64,000 bases of DNA from Anoplolepis gracilipes (taxonomy: Eukaryota; Arthropoda; Insecta; Hymenoptera; Formicidae). Positions 54,322 through 64,000 of the stretch are shown here, in pieces. The stretch covers positions 7,764,001 to 7,828,000 of the forward strand of contig NC_132985.1 of the NCBI RefSeq assembly GCF_047496725.1. Direction: 5' to 3'. Both the position numbers and the translations under genes were made by a program. The first letter of the stretch is position 1. Every line of letters begins with the position of its first letter. The notes below the pieces were generated by a model. It worked only from the letters and a program-made list of their open reading frames with translations, did not search any database and was not told the DNA's origin.

Positions 54322-56085
54322 TGTCTCTCATATGTCAATCGATATATTTAAATTCAAACTTTTTAATTATCCAAAATTAAATTTTCATTTTTTTTCATTT
54401 TTAATTGTGAATTTAATAATAATAATCAAACAATAATAACAACGATATCAAATGTAATAACAATAACCAAATATAACAATAATTTAAAAAATTTAACTTA
54501 AGCCACACTTGACAATAATCTTGATAATAATCCTTCATAATATGCAGCATTGATATCCCAGCACTGATAATAGAAATAAAAGGGATATATTCTACAGATC
54601 ATATTAAGATAATAATGTCTTATAAACATGTGTCCGCAAACGCATGCCCTTTGAGTTACAGCCTTCTAAAGTTTCCCTAAAACTTTAATTTTCTTTACAC
54701 CGTCGTAAATTTGGACTTTGAATTTTATGTAACTCGGTATGTATATGTATTTGTGTGCATTTTATTCATTTCTTGTCATCAAAATTATCTAAAAAAAAAA
54801 TTTTGAAGGGGAATTTAATAAAGAAAGCCTATTTTTCAATGTATCAAAACATATCTAGATACAATAAATTTAAAATATGTTAACATTTTATAATTTAAAA
54901 TATTAACATATTTCAAATTTATTGAATCCAGACATAAGTTTGGACACATTAAAATGTAAATTCCCATTATTAAATTTCCCTTCAAAATTTTTTTAGACAA
55001 TTTTAATAACCAAAAATGAAATGAATAAAACGCACAAAATACGTATACATCCAGAATGTCATAAAATTCGAAATTCAAGTTTCAACAATGTACAGAAAAT
55101 TGAAACTTTTTGGAAAAACTTTACAAGATTGTAACTCAGAAAAGAAGCGTTTTCGGAAATATGTTTATAAGATATTTTTACCATAATTTGAACATATATA
55201 TAGAATAGAATATGCTTCTTTCATTTCTACTATCAATTCTGGCACACTCTGTATATTTGTTTTCATAAAAATTCCTAATTATATGAATTAATTATTAAAC
55301 TATTTTAATTTTATTTACAGAAATGAAGCAATGTAAAAATGATTTTTGAAAAATCATCTAACAATTTTTATATCGGAGCGATTACAGATGAGTATTATAA
55401 ACTGTCTGTTTTGATAACATGTGATGGAGAATTTGAACTTCACTTATGATTCACCAATTAAAATAACAGAAAAATACGAATGCCTGAAGATAAACCTCCA
55501 TATCTTTCGGTTTCGTCAGTAAAAAATGTAGTACAATTAATTGATGTGGAAAAAATGTCATTTTTGCAAACCTTAAATAGATATCATCCTATCCCATAAA
55601 TTTTAACACCAAATTATCTCCTTTACGAAGAGACAATTTAGCGTTAAAAATATTAATATTTTATATATTTAAGTAACATATTTTACATATTTAACTAACA
55701 TTATATTTTAAATATTTAGTATTATTATATGTATATTTTATTTCAAATATTTAGTATTATTATGTTTCAGTTTCTCGTTCTCATTTGCAGTTAACATACA
55801 TATGTATATTGATATAATGTTACAAATAAATTCAGAAAAAGAATAAATATAAATGATCTTTAATTAAATAATTATCTCCATAATTTTTTATTCAAATTCT
55901 GAATTTCTTTCTAACTCACGATTATAAATTATTCATTTATATTATACTTATTCTTCAGAGTATCAGTAATACAGTCATAACAATTTGTTTCATTTCTTTA
56001 CTTAAATAATATAAATATTTTTTATGTATTTATAATTCTTCAAATATATATATATATATTTATTATATAAATTGAATGATTTATT
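54322..56085. other. AT-rich sequence with decayed RPA-like remnants
   Basis: Mostly A/T with no intact gene. 54690-55250 has inverted stretches (AAATTCAAAGTCC / GAATTTTATGACATTC types) like an eroded MITE. 55320-55620 holds the RPA-like fragments noted above. Confidence 0.4.
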
Positions 56086-56780
56086 ATATGAATGAACAAC
56101 GCGATGGACACCTTCTTTCAGGAAACAAAGTATATAAGTTCATCGCGTCATTAATATTTCGTCATGCTTCACCGAAAATGAAAATCATTTCAACTTTTTC
56201 TGCAGTGGTAAGGTATTCCATATTTAACTTAAAGTTCACTATTATAACTGCAGAAGAACAGCGCGAATACCGCGATTAGCGCGATAAATATCTATCGACT
56301 AAATATCCGAGAGATCTGTAGCGACAACTTCTGTTAATATCGCGCTGTTCTTCTGTTTACAAAAAAAATCGAAACATTTCAACCGCGCAATAGTGCTTCT
56401 TTTGTTGTGTGTTTGTTGTGTAAAATAGAGGCTATTATTTTGAGCATTTATTGTGATACGTTTATTTTATTCGTTTCGAATAAAAATCGGAATTACTTCG
56501 TACAATATCTCCGAAAGTAATGATTAAATAAAAAAATGTTTCGGACAAAAGTTAATTGTTTTTTTACATAGAATATGCTTCTGCCATAAAAAATATAGGT
56601 TTTCATTTGAAAAAACAAAGTTGACCTTGAAATCACCTTGAGGACGTTCACCAAATGAAAAAGGAATCATGCCAGTAAAAACTCGTCCTCGAAATTCATT
56701 CGACACGTGTTTCAGCGATTTTTGTTTTTCCTCTTTATTTTCGAGTTACTTCGATGTCTCAAGTTAAATGGGACACCCTG
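56086..56780 (-). mobile_element. Mariner left half, truncated
   Basis: Reverse complement of 32109-32790: TIR at 56780, inner hairpin at about 56255-56360 and the first part of the transposase at 56086-56200. The 67-aa plus frame is an antisense shadow. Confidence 0.8.
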
Positions 56781-56924
56781 TATATTGTAGCGCTTTATGT
56801 GTAATGGCTCGCAGGATGGTGTCCAAATAGTGAAAGAAGCTTGACTGTATATGTGGTGTATTCCTTTATTTGTGCTATTATGTTACAATTAGAAACAAAC
56901 GTGATAAAACTTTAAAATATGTTA

Positions 56925-57560
56925 GTACAATGGATTCAAACGTTGAACCTTGGATTTATCCAATATACTATCCACATGGTATACAAGATTGGCACGATAA
57001 TATTAAATAAATCAATGGAAAACGTATAACTAGATTTATGTACATTCAATATCGAATGGCTTTACGTGACAATATCAATATTTTATTAATGGGTAAACGA
57101 TTATTTCAATAATGGCTTGTTGACAACTATATATAAATAGAAAAGAACTATAAATAGAATAAATAGAATATAAATAGTATAAATAATATAAATAGTATAA
57201 TAGAACTATAAATAGTATAAATAGAATAGAACAGAATTAATTAGTGTAAAGAAAATAAAAAACAGTTGAGAGTGGAAAAGCATCAGGGACTAATCGATTA
57301 TTTAGAAAAAAAAGCGATTGATGCTAATGCTCGTGTTGGACGAGTAATATGATTCTTCCATCGACATTTATTGGTTCACCTCGAAATATGATGCAAAATT
57401 ATCAAGATGCGATGGCTATTGTTCGTAAATATGGTAAACCAGATGTTTTTATTACAATGACTTCTAATCCAAATTGGTTCAAAATTGAAGAAAATTTATT
57501 TCCAAATCAACAACCTGCTGATAGACCTGATATTTGTGCTAGAATGTTTTTAATAATCCA
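56925..57560 (+). pseudogene. Helitron Rep-domain fragments
   Basis: The first piece (56930-57119) reads WIYPIYYPHGIQDWHDNI and YRMALRDNINILLMGKRLF with two stops. A short AT-rich repeat (57125-57245) intervenes. The second piece (57268-57560) reads LIDYLEKKAIDANARVG, then ILPSTFIGSPRNM, QDAMAIVRKYGKPDVFITMT and NPNW. These are standard landmarks of the Helitron_like_N/Rep region that initiates rolling-circle transposition. There is a frameshift near 57342. The Rep catalytic Tyr motif and the helicase are absent. Confidence 0.8.
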
Positions 57561-57610
57561 GCTCCCTCCAACAAAAAAACGTCAACGGGGAATTCTTAAT
57601 CCTACTTTAC

Positions 57611-58124
57611 AGTTCCGTATTTACCGGATTTAACGGAACAATTCAAAAACTTTTTCAAAAACATGGACATTAAATTGTCGTATTGCAGTAAAAATAAACT
57701 TGACAGATTTATTAAAGTGCACAAGAGTTCGGTTCCAAATTATTGTAAATCCAATGTGGTCTATAAAATCGATTGTTTAGATTATGATGCTTCATACGTG
57801 GGACAAACATCAAGGATGTTAAAAACTAGAATTTCTAAACATAAATCTCAAATTAACAGGAATATCCGCAATTTTTCCGTCGTGACTAATCAAAGACTGT
57901 TGCATAGCCACGAGTTTAGCTGGAATGATGTGAAAGTGTTAGATGAGGAACCTTTTTATAGTAAGAGATTGACTTCTGAAATGCTTTTTATCAAAAGACA
58001 GAAGAACGGGTTAAACCTTCAAACGGATACCGAAACTTTTCCATTGCTATATAACAAGCTGATAAATAAACTTCCCAAAAAATTAAAGATTAGAGATCCA
58101 TATATATATATATATATATACTGA
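57611..58124 (+). pseudogene. Penelope-like GIY-YIG endonuclease fragment
   Basis: Starts in VPYLPDLTEQFKNFF and continues DIKLSYCSKNKLDRFIKVHK, then ASYVGQTSRMLKTRISKHK (GIY-YIG region) and KRLTSEMLFIKRQKNGLNL, ending near 58080 before a TA run. It is open from 57663. It is related to 16551-17250, but from a different copy or family. The RT part is missing, and it joins a Helitron fragment on its left. Confidence 0.8.
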
Positions 58125-58703
58125 CTAACGAAAGAATTTTTGACAGTAATAGTTTGACACTCTAACAACGTTTTCACTCAGCTCACCTTCACTTTTAAAG
58201 TATAGTTGCGATTTTTGACATTGTAAGTAGACATTTATTTTACGTAAAGTTTGGTGACTTGATATATCGATAACCATTTTTTATCATCTACAGGATTCCT
58301 GTGGTATTGCATTCAAGTCACTAATCTATTAAGCATATTTTGATCTACTCTTTGTGGCTCACTAACTACGAAGAAACACATGCATCGGCTATATATATTA
58401 TAACTATTAGTGCGAGTTTAATAATGCTTTGATTATTTTTATTCTGTCCATCGCGTTACATACTGGACTGATTCTGTTTTAGTATTTTTCTAAGGATTTT
58501 TTTAGTTAGACCTCAATTACGTATTATAATTGTTTAATTAATACTGTTCGTTAAATTTTTTTAAAATTATTTTTTAACTCCTAATGTCGCCATCTATCTC
58601 AAATGAGATATTTATCGACTTGTGTGATAAATAATATTTGTCTTGCTAAATGTGATCTCAGTGGATCACTTCTAATTATATATATTGATTACATCAATTA
58701 ATC
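58125..58703. other. Non-coding flank
   Basis: Probably the 3' end of the Penelope-like fragment followed by the 3' UTR of the minus-strand Jockey-like LINE. No gene seen. Confidence 0.4.
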
Positions 58704-59340
58704 ATCTAATTAAATCTTGGGAAATTTTCTTCTTAAGTCTTCGAGTCATCTTTTCTTTCATTAGTTTTGATGTTAATTCATTTGAATGCTGGCCAAGTCG
58801 GTTACTGTAATTTCTGCTGTGTTGTCTAATCTCCTCTTTAATAGTCCTAATGTTTAAGATCCTTATGTAGTGTCCTGTTTGTGACGTACCATGGAGCTCT
58901 GGTGATAATCCTGAGCGTTTTAGATTGAAATCTTTGAAGAATTTCAATATTGGCGTTAGAAACAGTACCCCAAAGTTGAATACCATAGGTCCAGACTGGT
59001 TTAAGAATACTCTTATACAAAAGGATTTTGTTTTCGAGAGTTAACTGTGATTTACGTCCAACAAGCGTTTTAGATTGAAATCTTTGAAGAATTTCAATAT
59101 TGGCGTTAGAAACAGTACCCCAAAGTTGAATACCATAGGTCCAGACTGGTTTAAGAATACTCTTATACAAAAGGATTTTGTTTTCGAGAGTTAACTGTGA
59201 TTTACGTCCAACAAGCCAATACAGTTTGGAAAATTGGAGTCCAAGTTGTTTTCGTTTCGTAAGAATATGTTTTTTCCAGGTAAGGCGTCTGTCCAGATGC
59301 ATGCCTAGATATTTTGTTTCATTCGACTGTGGAATTGGGT
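58704..59340 (-). pseudogene. Jockey-clade RT C-terminal fragment with internal duplication
   Basis: Read on minus: KYLGMHLDRRLTWKKHI, then LVGRKSQLTLENKILLYKS, SILKPVWTYGIQLWGTVSN and LRIITRAPWYVTNRTLH. These are landmarks of the RT thumb and C-terminus in Jockey-type LINEs. A 150-base stretch (58916-59065) is repeated at 59066-59215 in frame, so 50 residues occur twice. It is 5' truncated at about 59340. A frame change near 58860 precedes the C-terminus (EEIRQHSRNYSNRLGQHS). Confidence 0.8.
58916..59215. repeat. Perfect 150-bp tandem duplication
   Basis: Two adjacent copies, 58916-59065 and 59066-59215, with no difference that I can see. Confidence 0.9.
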
Positions 59341-59760
59341 ATTGTCACGTAATACCAGGGTTGCTCTTGTCACGTGCTCGCTGTCACGTTTCGCGATCCA
59401 CTGTTATCATCCACCTCAGTGTCAATACCAGGGTTGCTCTCTATTTAGGTTTTTAGGGCAACCTGTTTAAACCGGCTATACTCAGGGAGTCATCGAGAGC
59501 TAAGTCTTGACCCTTTTGATAATCAGGAGATTTTCTTTACTGATCGGGAACCACTACAATTGAGGCTTGGTTCATAAGCTCAATAATAATATCGTCTAAA
59601 TTATAAATAATGTTTTCTTTATTTTCTTCCAAAAATTGTATTAATATTTCTAGTATAATGTCAAGTTCTTGGGAAGTTTTCTGTTGTATTTCAGCGTCGG
59701 TTACTTGTGGTTTCATTAATTATCAATTTATTTGAGGCTAATATAGAGAGATAGAGATAG
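59341..59760 (-). mobile_element. Small-ORF repeat, copy B
   Basis: Homologous to about 39950-40300 in opposite orientation. It includes the intact small ORF below and a downstream part with two nearby AATACCAGGGTTGCTCT words (59348-59370 and 59425-59442). It directly abuts the truncated RT. Confidence 0.55.
59537..59716 (-). CDS. Small conserved ORF, copy B (59 aa, intact)
   Basis: ATG at 59716, stop at 59537, the same length as copy A. It reads MKPQVTDAEIQQKTSQELDI, then FLEENKENIIYNLDDI and a hydrophobic end ASIVVVPDQ. It is predicted to be acidic and helical, with no signal peptide or metal motif. Retention of the frame in one copy and full-length alignment in the other support real coding in the parent element. 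Product unknown. Confidence 0.45.
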   Translation of the reverse strand: MKPQVTDAEIQQKTSQELDIILEILIQFLEENKENIIYNLDDIIIELMNQASIVVVPDQ

Positions 59761-60087
59761 AAAATTTTATGTTTGTTGTGTGTACGTATTGAGTATATTG
59801 TAGATATTGAAATTTTAAATTTCTATAATCAATGATTCTTAGACACCCGGTATATAAGATGTATATATAGGGTGGCTTTAAAGTAGGATTTTGTCCTTAT
59901 TATTTAGTAATGACTGTTAAGAATTATCCTAACTTATTATTTAAGAAATTTTATAACTCTTATAATTAATTCATTTAATTAATTGTTATAGAGACTGATT
60001 TGGAGAGGCGAGATTAAGGACAGATTATCACCAGTTCAAGTCTTTTATAATGGAATTGGTCCGGTCTTCTCAGGATGAACCAGTAAG

Positions 60088-60144
<57 letters not shown>

Positions 60145-61988
60145 TTATTATCTTAGCATGTCACTTGATTGTTTATTTATAAATAAATTGACTCGGTTTT
60201 ATTATAAATTGAGAAAAAAGGGATGAAAATTTGTCTGTTTTCTTCCTTATTTTACTGTTATGACAGGTCTTGTGATAATGGGATTTCTGTTATAGAGTAT
60301 TTGCTTTGTTGGGAAGCAATAATAAGATTAAAATTGATTATGTATATATTTTATAAATTAAAATCTAAAAGGTCGTTTTGATAAAAATATATACATATGT
60401 AAGTGTGAGTGCATATATGTGTCAAAGGGTATACATAAAATTTTAATATTTATTTTCTGGTTCTTCAGGTCGAATTTAATTGGTGGACTAAATTTGATCT
60501 TTCAATTTAAAATGGTGTAAGAGTGGTAAATCTATAAAGTTATATAGTCTATGGCTTATGGAGGAACATATGACTTAAGGTGTTGTCGGAAATATTTATT
60601 ATTTTAACAAAGAAATCGACGGTATTTGTGGATCTTCAAATAAGGAGGTAAGGTATATGATTAATGGTTTTAAATGAAATATAAATTTTATTATTTAAAC
60701 AATTATTGTAGTCTGTATTGAGGAATTATATGAGGGTAGGTTAACTATACTAATTGTTATTTATAAATTTATTATGGTATTTTACAATTGATAGAATTGT
60801 TATTTTATTTAGTAAGGCTTACAACTAATAATAAAATGATAAATTCTATTATAAATATATAAAATTTATGTATTTATAGATGTGTTCGTAATTGAGTCTA
60901 GTAAAAAAAAATAAAAAAAAATAATAATTACTAAATAGTATATAAAGTCGAGAGTATAATGAATATTGATATATATTATCTTTATTGGTTGTTCTTGAAG
61001 GGGATAAAATTATCTCAATATAATTTGTTAATTACTTGATATGAATTAATATATAATTTTGGACAAGTTATACTCATATAGTAATGAGTATGAGAAAGAA
61101 TTGATTATTTTTAATTATGTAGGAGATTTTGTGACTCATGAATACTTTGAATGGATTTTCTTATTTAATAATAAAATAATAATGTTCTAAATAATAATAA
61201 TATGTTAAATAAAATATGTTGTTTTTTTTTTCGAAGAAGGGTGGGGTACAAGTAAATAAATTCACACTGGAATATGGTTAATTAGAGGCCGGTGCTATTA
61301 TTTATTTTAAAAAGTCACCGTCTCTGATGGAGAGGGAAAGTGATAGTATAAGAAGAATGCTCCTTATTTCTCATGACATCACTTATTAAGATAAGTATCG
61401 TTGATCTTCTTTTCATATATATATATTTTTTTTTTATTCTCTTATCATAATTAGAAAAATTAATAATTAATAGTTTAATATAAGGATAAAATTTATTGTT
61501 TTCATAAATATTTATACATGCTTGGAAAGATTCTTATTAATACTTTATTTGTCAAAAAAAAACTTATTATGAAAATTTATTGTTATGGTTAATTATTTAG
61601 TGAAATATATATATATGTATACGTTGCTAAATTTTTTTTTGTTAGTTATATCTGGGAGCTAAGGGAGGAACAGCTTATTATATGAACAGTAATATATATA
61701 TATGTGTTCTTACAATTGTATTACTATTATTATGTTTTTATTTATTATATTATATTATGTATATATATATATATATATATATGAAATTTTTACGTATTCT
61801 ATATTTGAAATAATATTATTAAGTGATAGAGAAAATGCTTTAATATAGTAAAAGCAATTGCAAATAAAAAATTTTATTTATAATTTTATTTTTTTTTTTA
61901 AATTTTAATGATATAAAGATAAAGTAGTAATATGATTACTAACGTGCAATTAAAATGATGTTGAATTAAAATAATATTAAACTATATA

Positions 61989-62028
<40 letters not shown>

Positions 62029-62043
62029 TACTTTAATAATATT
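59761..62043. other. Long AT-rich stretch without genes
   Basis: Contains (TA)n runs (60091-60140, 61757-61785, about 62000-62020) and no open frame above noise. Two less AT-rich islands at about 60003-60090 and 61270-61400 might be exons or old repeat pieces. Confidence 0.4.
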
Positions 62044-62397
62044 TTATTGTTGTGAATTTTCCTGTGTCTTCTCGCGTGCTGTTCTACGTGGATCGGCTTC
62101 GGGGATGTCTGCGACAGAGATCTCAGGAAGAAATAGTTCAATCTGCGCCAATGGTCCAGGCCATCCAATGAACTCGAAGGTTCTTCGGGTGCTGGGAATG
62201 TCAACTGGCTCTAAGGCCTGCGGCCACTCGAAGAGTTCAACAACGATTCTTTGATTATTTGGTATGTTTATAATAAGTTCTTCACTATTTCCAGTTATTT
62301 GATCAGAAGCATTAATTTGGTTTTGAAGTTGCCGTTGTTGGCGTAAAGCGGCGCGTAACTGTTTGTACCTTTTACCGGCGCGGCGAGTACCAGGCAT
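62044..62397 (-). CDS. Unknown 117-aa protein
   Basis: Starts MPGTRRAGKRYKQLRAALRQ, a strongly basic N-terminus, then a Gln-rich helix. It continues NNQRIVVELFEWPQALEPVD, FEFIGWPGPLAQIELFLPE and an Arg/Lys-bearing end. Base composition is far richer in G/C than the surrounding 2 kb, and the frame is clean. It could be a nucleic-acid-binding or gag-like protein of the element bounded by the 1.2-kb inverted repeats. I recognise no family. GC-rich sequence at 62460-62580 upstream could be its leader. Confidence 0.45.
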   Translation of the reverse strand: MPGTRRAGKRYKQLRAALRQQRQLQNQINASDQITGNSEELIINIPNNQRIVVELFEWPQALEPVDIPSTRRTFEFIGWPGPLAQIELFLPEISVADIPEADPRRTAREKTQENSQQ

Positions 62398-62729
62398 CTA
62401 CTATAAATTATCGTAAATTATTTTTTAGTTTGCTAAATTAACTTTTGTTAATAATCTGGATTAAACGACGCCCAGACAGCTCATCGACTAAGTCTCAGCT
62501 CTGCCTGAACTGCAACGAGGGGCACGTTACTTTGCTCTTTCTCAGGCTCGGGACTCGCTATCGCTTTATCCAGATAGAGTAAATGATAAAATTCTAATGA
62601 CTTTAATGTTTAGTTAATATTGTAGTAATAGTTTGTATAATATCTAATTGTTTATAGTAAATGTTGGCTCTGGAATGTAGGAACACTATATGTAGGATCT
62701 AACAATTCACTTGAAGTAATGCAAGAATA

Positions 62730-63985
62730 AGCTAGTATATTTCAAATATCAAAATAATTTTACAAAGTTGCAAGTATATAAGTTGCTATAATAATGTTAT
62801 TAATTAAAACGAAAGGTACATCCGCACTGTACCGAGATTAAAGATATCAATGGTAATATAGTATTAAATCTAAATCAATTTAAAATGAGTCGCGGAGTAG
62901 AAAAATTTTAAAATATAAAAAGACTCTACCTTGACGACACAAAGTAGTAGTCAGAAAAACTAAGTTGAATTATATTTTAGGACGCAGCGAACAAAGACTC
63001 AGAGATTCTATTACTTAGGATGACTTCTTCACGACTACTGTTTAACTTATGATGAACGACTTATTAAGATGATGAGTGGTTAGCGACTTTTAGGTTTGAA
63101 TGATGAGGAGCGACTGTTCACTTCGGATGTTATAATGCGACTTTTTAGGTTGAAGGTAGGAAGACGACTGACTCCGTTCGCAAACTCGACTGACGTTCTG
63201 CGGTCCATCCCCACTTTCGGGTCACCTCCCTCTAGACGTCCGGTGGATCCAAGGCTTCCCGGGTTGGCTATGTCATCCGGTGGAGATGGATTCTTGATCT
63301 TGGTGAGGGAACTCTCCGCCTTCGAAGACGTCAGAGACGGTGAGCTCTTCTTAATCTCAATTTCATATTCAACGGTGAATATCAAGAGGCACGTTGTTAT
63401 AATATTTAGTTTCGTCGAGTCGCTGCGTCGAGAGATAGGAGTAATATTCGATTTCACTGGTCTCTTCGTCAATAGATAAGAATAATATTCGATTTCACTA
63501 ATCTCTTCGTTGAGATAGTATTTAGTCTCGTTGGGTCTCTGCGTCAAGAGATAAGTGTAATATTCGATTTCACTGAGTCTTTTTCGCCGTCGCTTATTGC
63601 GTCATCATGCAAATAAAAGGTTCTTTGTATTATAAAATGATTTCGCACTCTTATATTATAGTTCTTTTTACAGCAAGAGAGACTTATTAATTCAAGTATA
63701 GCAAGAGTTAATATTCCTTTTCGAAATTATTATGTCTCATCATTAATATTTCTTTTCTTTTCACTTATTAATTTATGCTTTTATATTTGAACTTTCTTTA
63801 ATTTTCTCTCTTGTTGCATCACATATTTCATATTGACATTTCTGCTTTTATTATAGTATCTATATGGAAGATTTAATTAATGCAGTTTAGTATCGTTATT
63901 TTAATTTGTGATTCCTTTCCATTATGATTCGTTATGATTTTACTTTAGCATTGGAGAATAGCTTTCTTTTACATATGTATATATA
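62730..63985 (-). repeat. Long inverted repeat, right arm (about 1.2 kb)
   Basis: Inverted partner of 52340-53560, diverged but collinear. The two overlapping open frames at 63080-63547 and 63096-63479 are not kept open in the left arm, so I do not call genes. Confidence 0.75.
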
Positions 63986-64000
63986 TATATATATATGTAT

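Noticed and set aside
63080..63547. Two overlapping 127-155 aa frames in the right inverted arm
   Set aside because: Neither is open in the left arm, and no codon-level conservation is visible.
1..64000. CRISPR arrays, bacterial operons or prophage
   Set aside because: No regular direct repeats with unique spacers were found. Introns, Pol II/III promoters and eukaryotic transposons dominate. The regular arrays at 6881-7405 and 15165-15310 have short diverged units.

Overview
The window looks like repeat-dense nuclear DNA from an insect. A hymenopteran, probably an ant, fits best: the LINE, mariner, P-element and Polinton protein families are of the kinds I recall from ant genomes, and there is an AT-rich insect-type mitochondrial 12S fragment. 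No ordinary single-copy host gene with a recognisable cellular product was found. The window is a nested pile of mobile elements, nearly all of them broken. All family names rest on motif recognition from memory, since no search was run.

Layout. 1-1800: an R1-like LINE endonuclease fragment, interrupted by a purine-rich retroelement. 1859-12803: a decayed Polinton/Maverick. Its minus-strand genes are integrase, a coiled-coil protein, a DUF8207-type protein and the packaging ATPase. Its plus-strand genes are a small Cys-containing protein, a PLA2-like/minor capsid protein, an adenain-like protease, penton, major capsid protein and a conserved unknown ORF. No protein-primed DNA polymerase was seen. 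The ATPase gene is cut cleanly by a 3.7-kb TG...CA element (4685-8409) with a 4-bp duplication. 13470-14193: a small four-exon gene of unknown function. 14200-17490: satellites, a hairpin MITE and a Penelope-like fragment. 17488-21048: a rearranged third copy of the TG...CA element. 21049-26480: GC-rich, head-to-tail fragments of an R1-clade LINE. 27166-39116: a second, longer copy of the TG...CA element, carrying a solo LTR, a mariner and a second mariner-type element; the second mariner contains a mitochondrial 12S fragment. 39117-46401: a small-ORF repeat, a SINE, foldbacks, a P-element transposase relic and purine-rich repeats. 46700-52316: mariner foldbacks, a mariner transposase relic, a second LTR-like family and an R1 insertion with a clear 14-bp duplication. 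52340-63985: about 11.6 kb bounded by inverted repeats of about 1.2 kb, holding RPA-like, Helitron Rep-like, Penelope and Jockey fragments and one unknown 117-aa ORF.

The most unusual item is the TG...CA element present at 4685-8409, 17488-21048 and 27166-39116. It has LTR-like ends and a duplicated 4-bp target. It also has a strong TATA/Inr promoter on one strand, an array of TCAGTTTTCGC-like repeats, an array of 39-40 bp hairpin units, and, on the other strand, five exon-like blocks whose reading frames link in phase across splice sites. No reverse transcriptase or integrase was seen inside it. It may be a giant solo LTR carrying an antisense gene, or a non-autonomous element of a new kind.

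The parts do not form one working system. The capsid, protease, ATPase and integrase genes once served one Polinton. Later insertions used the region as a landing pad and record a relative order of events.
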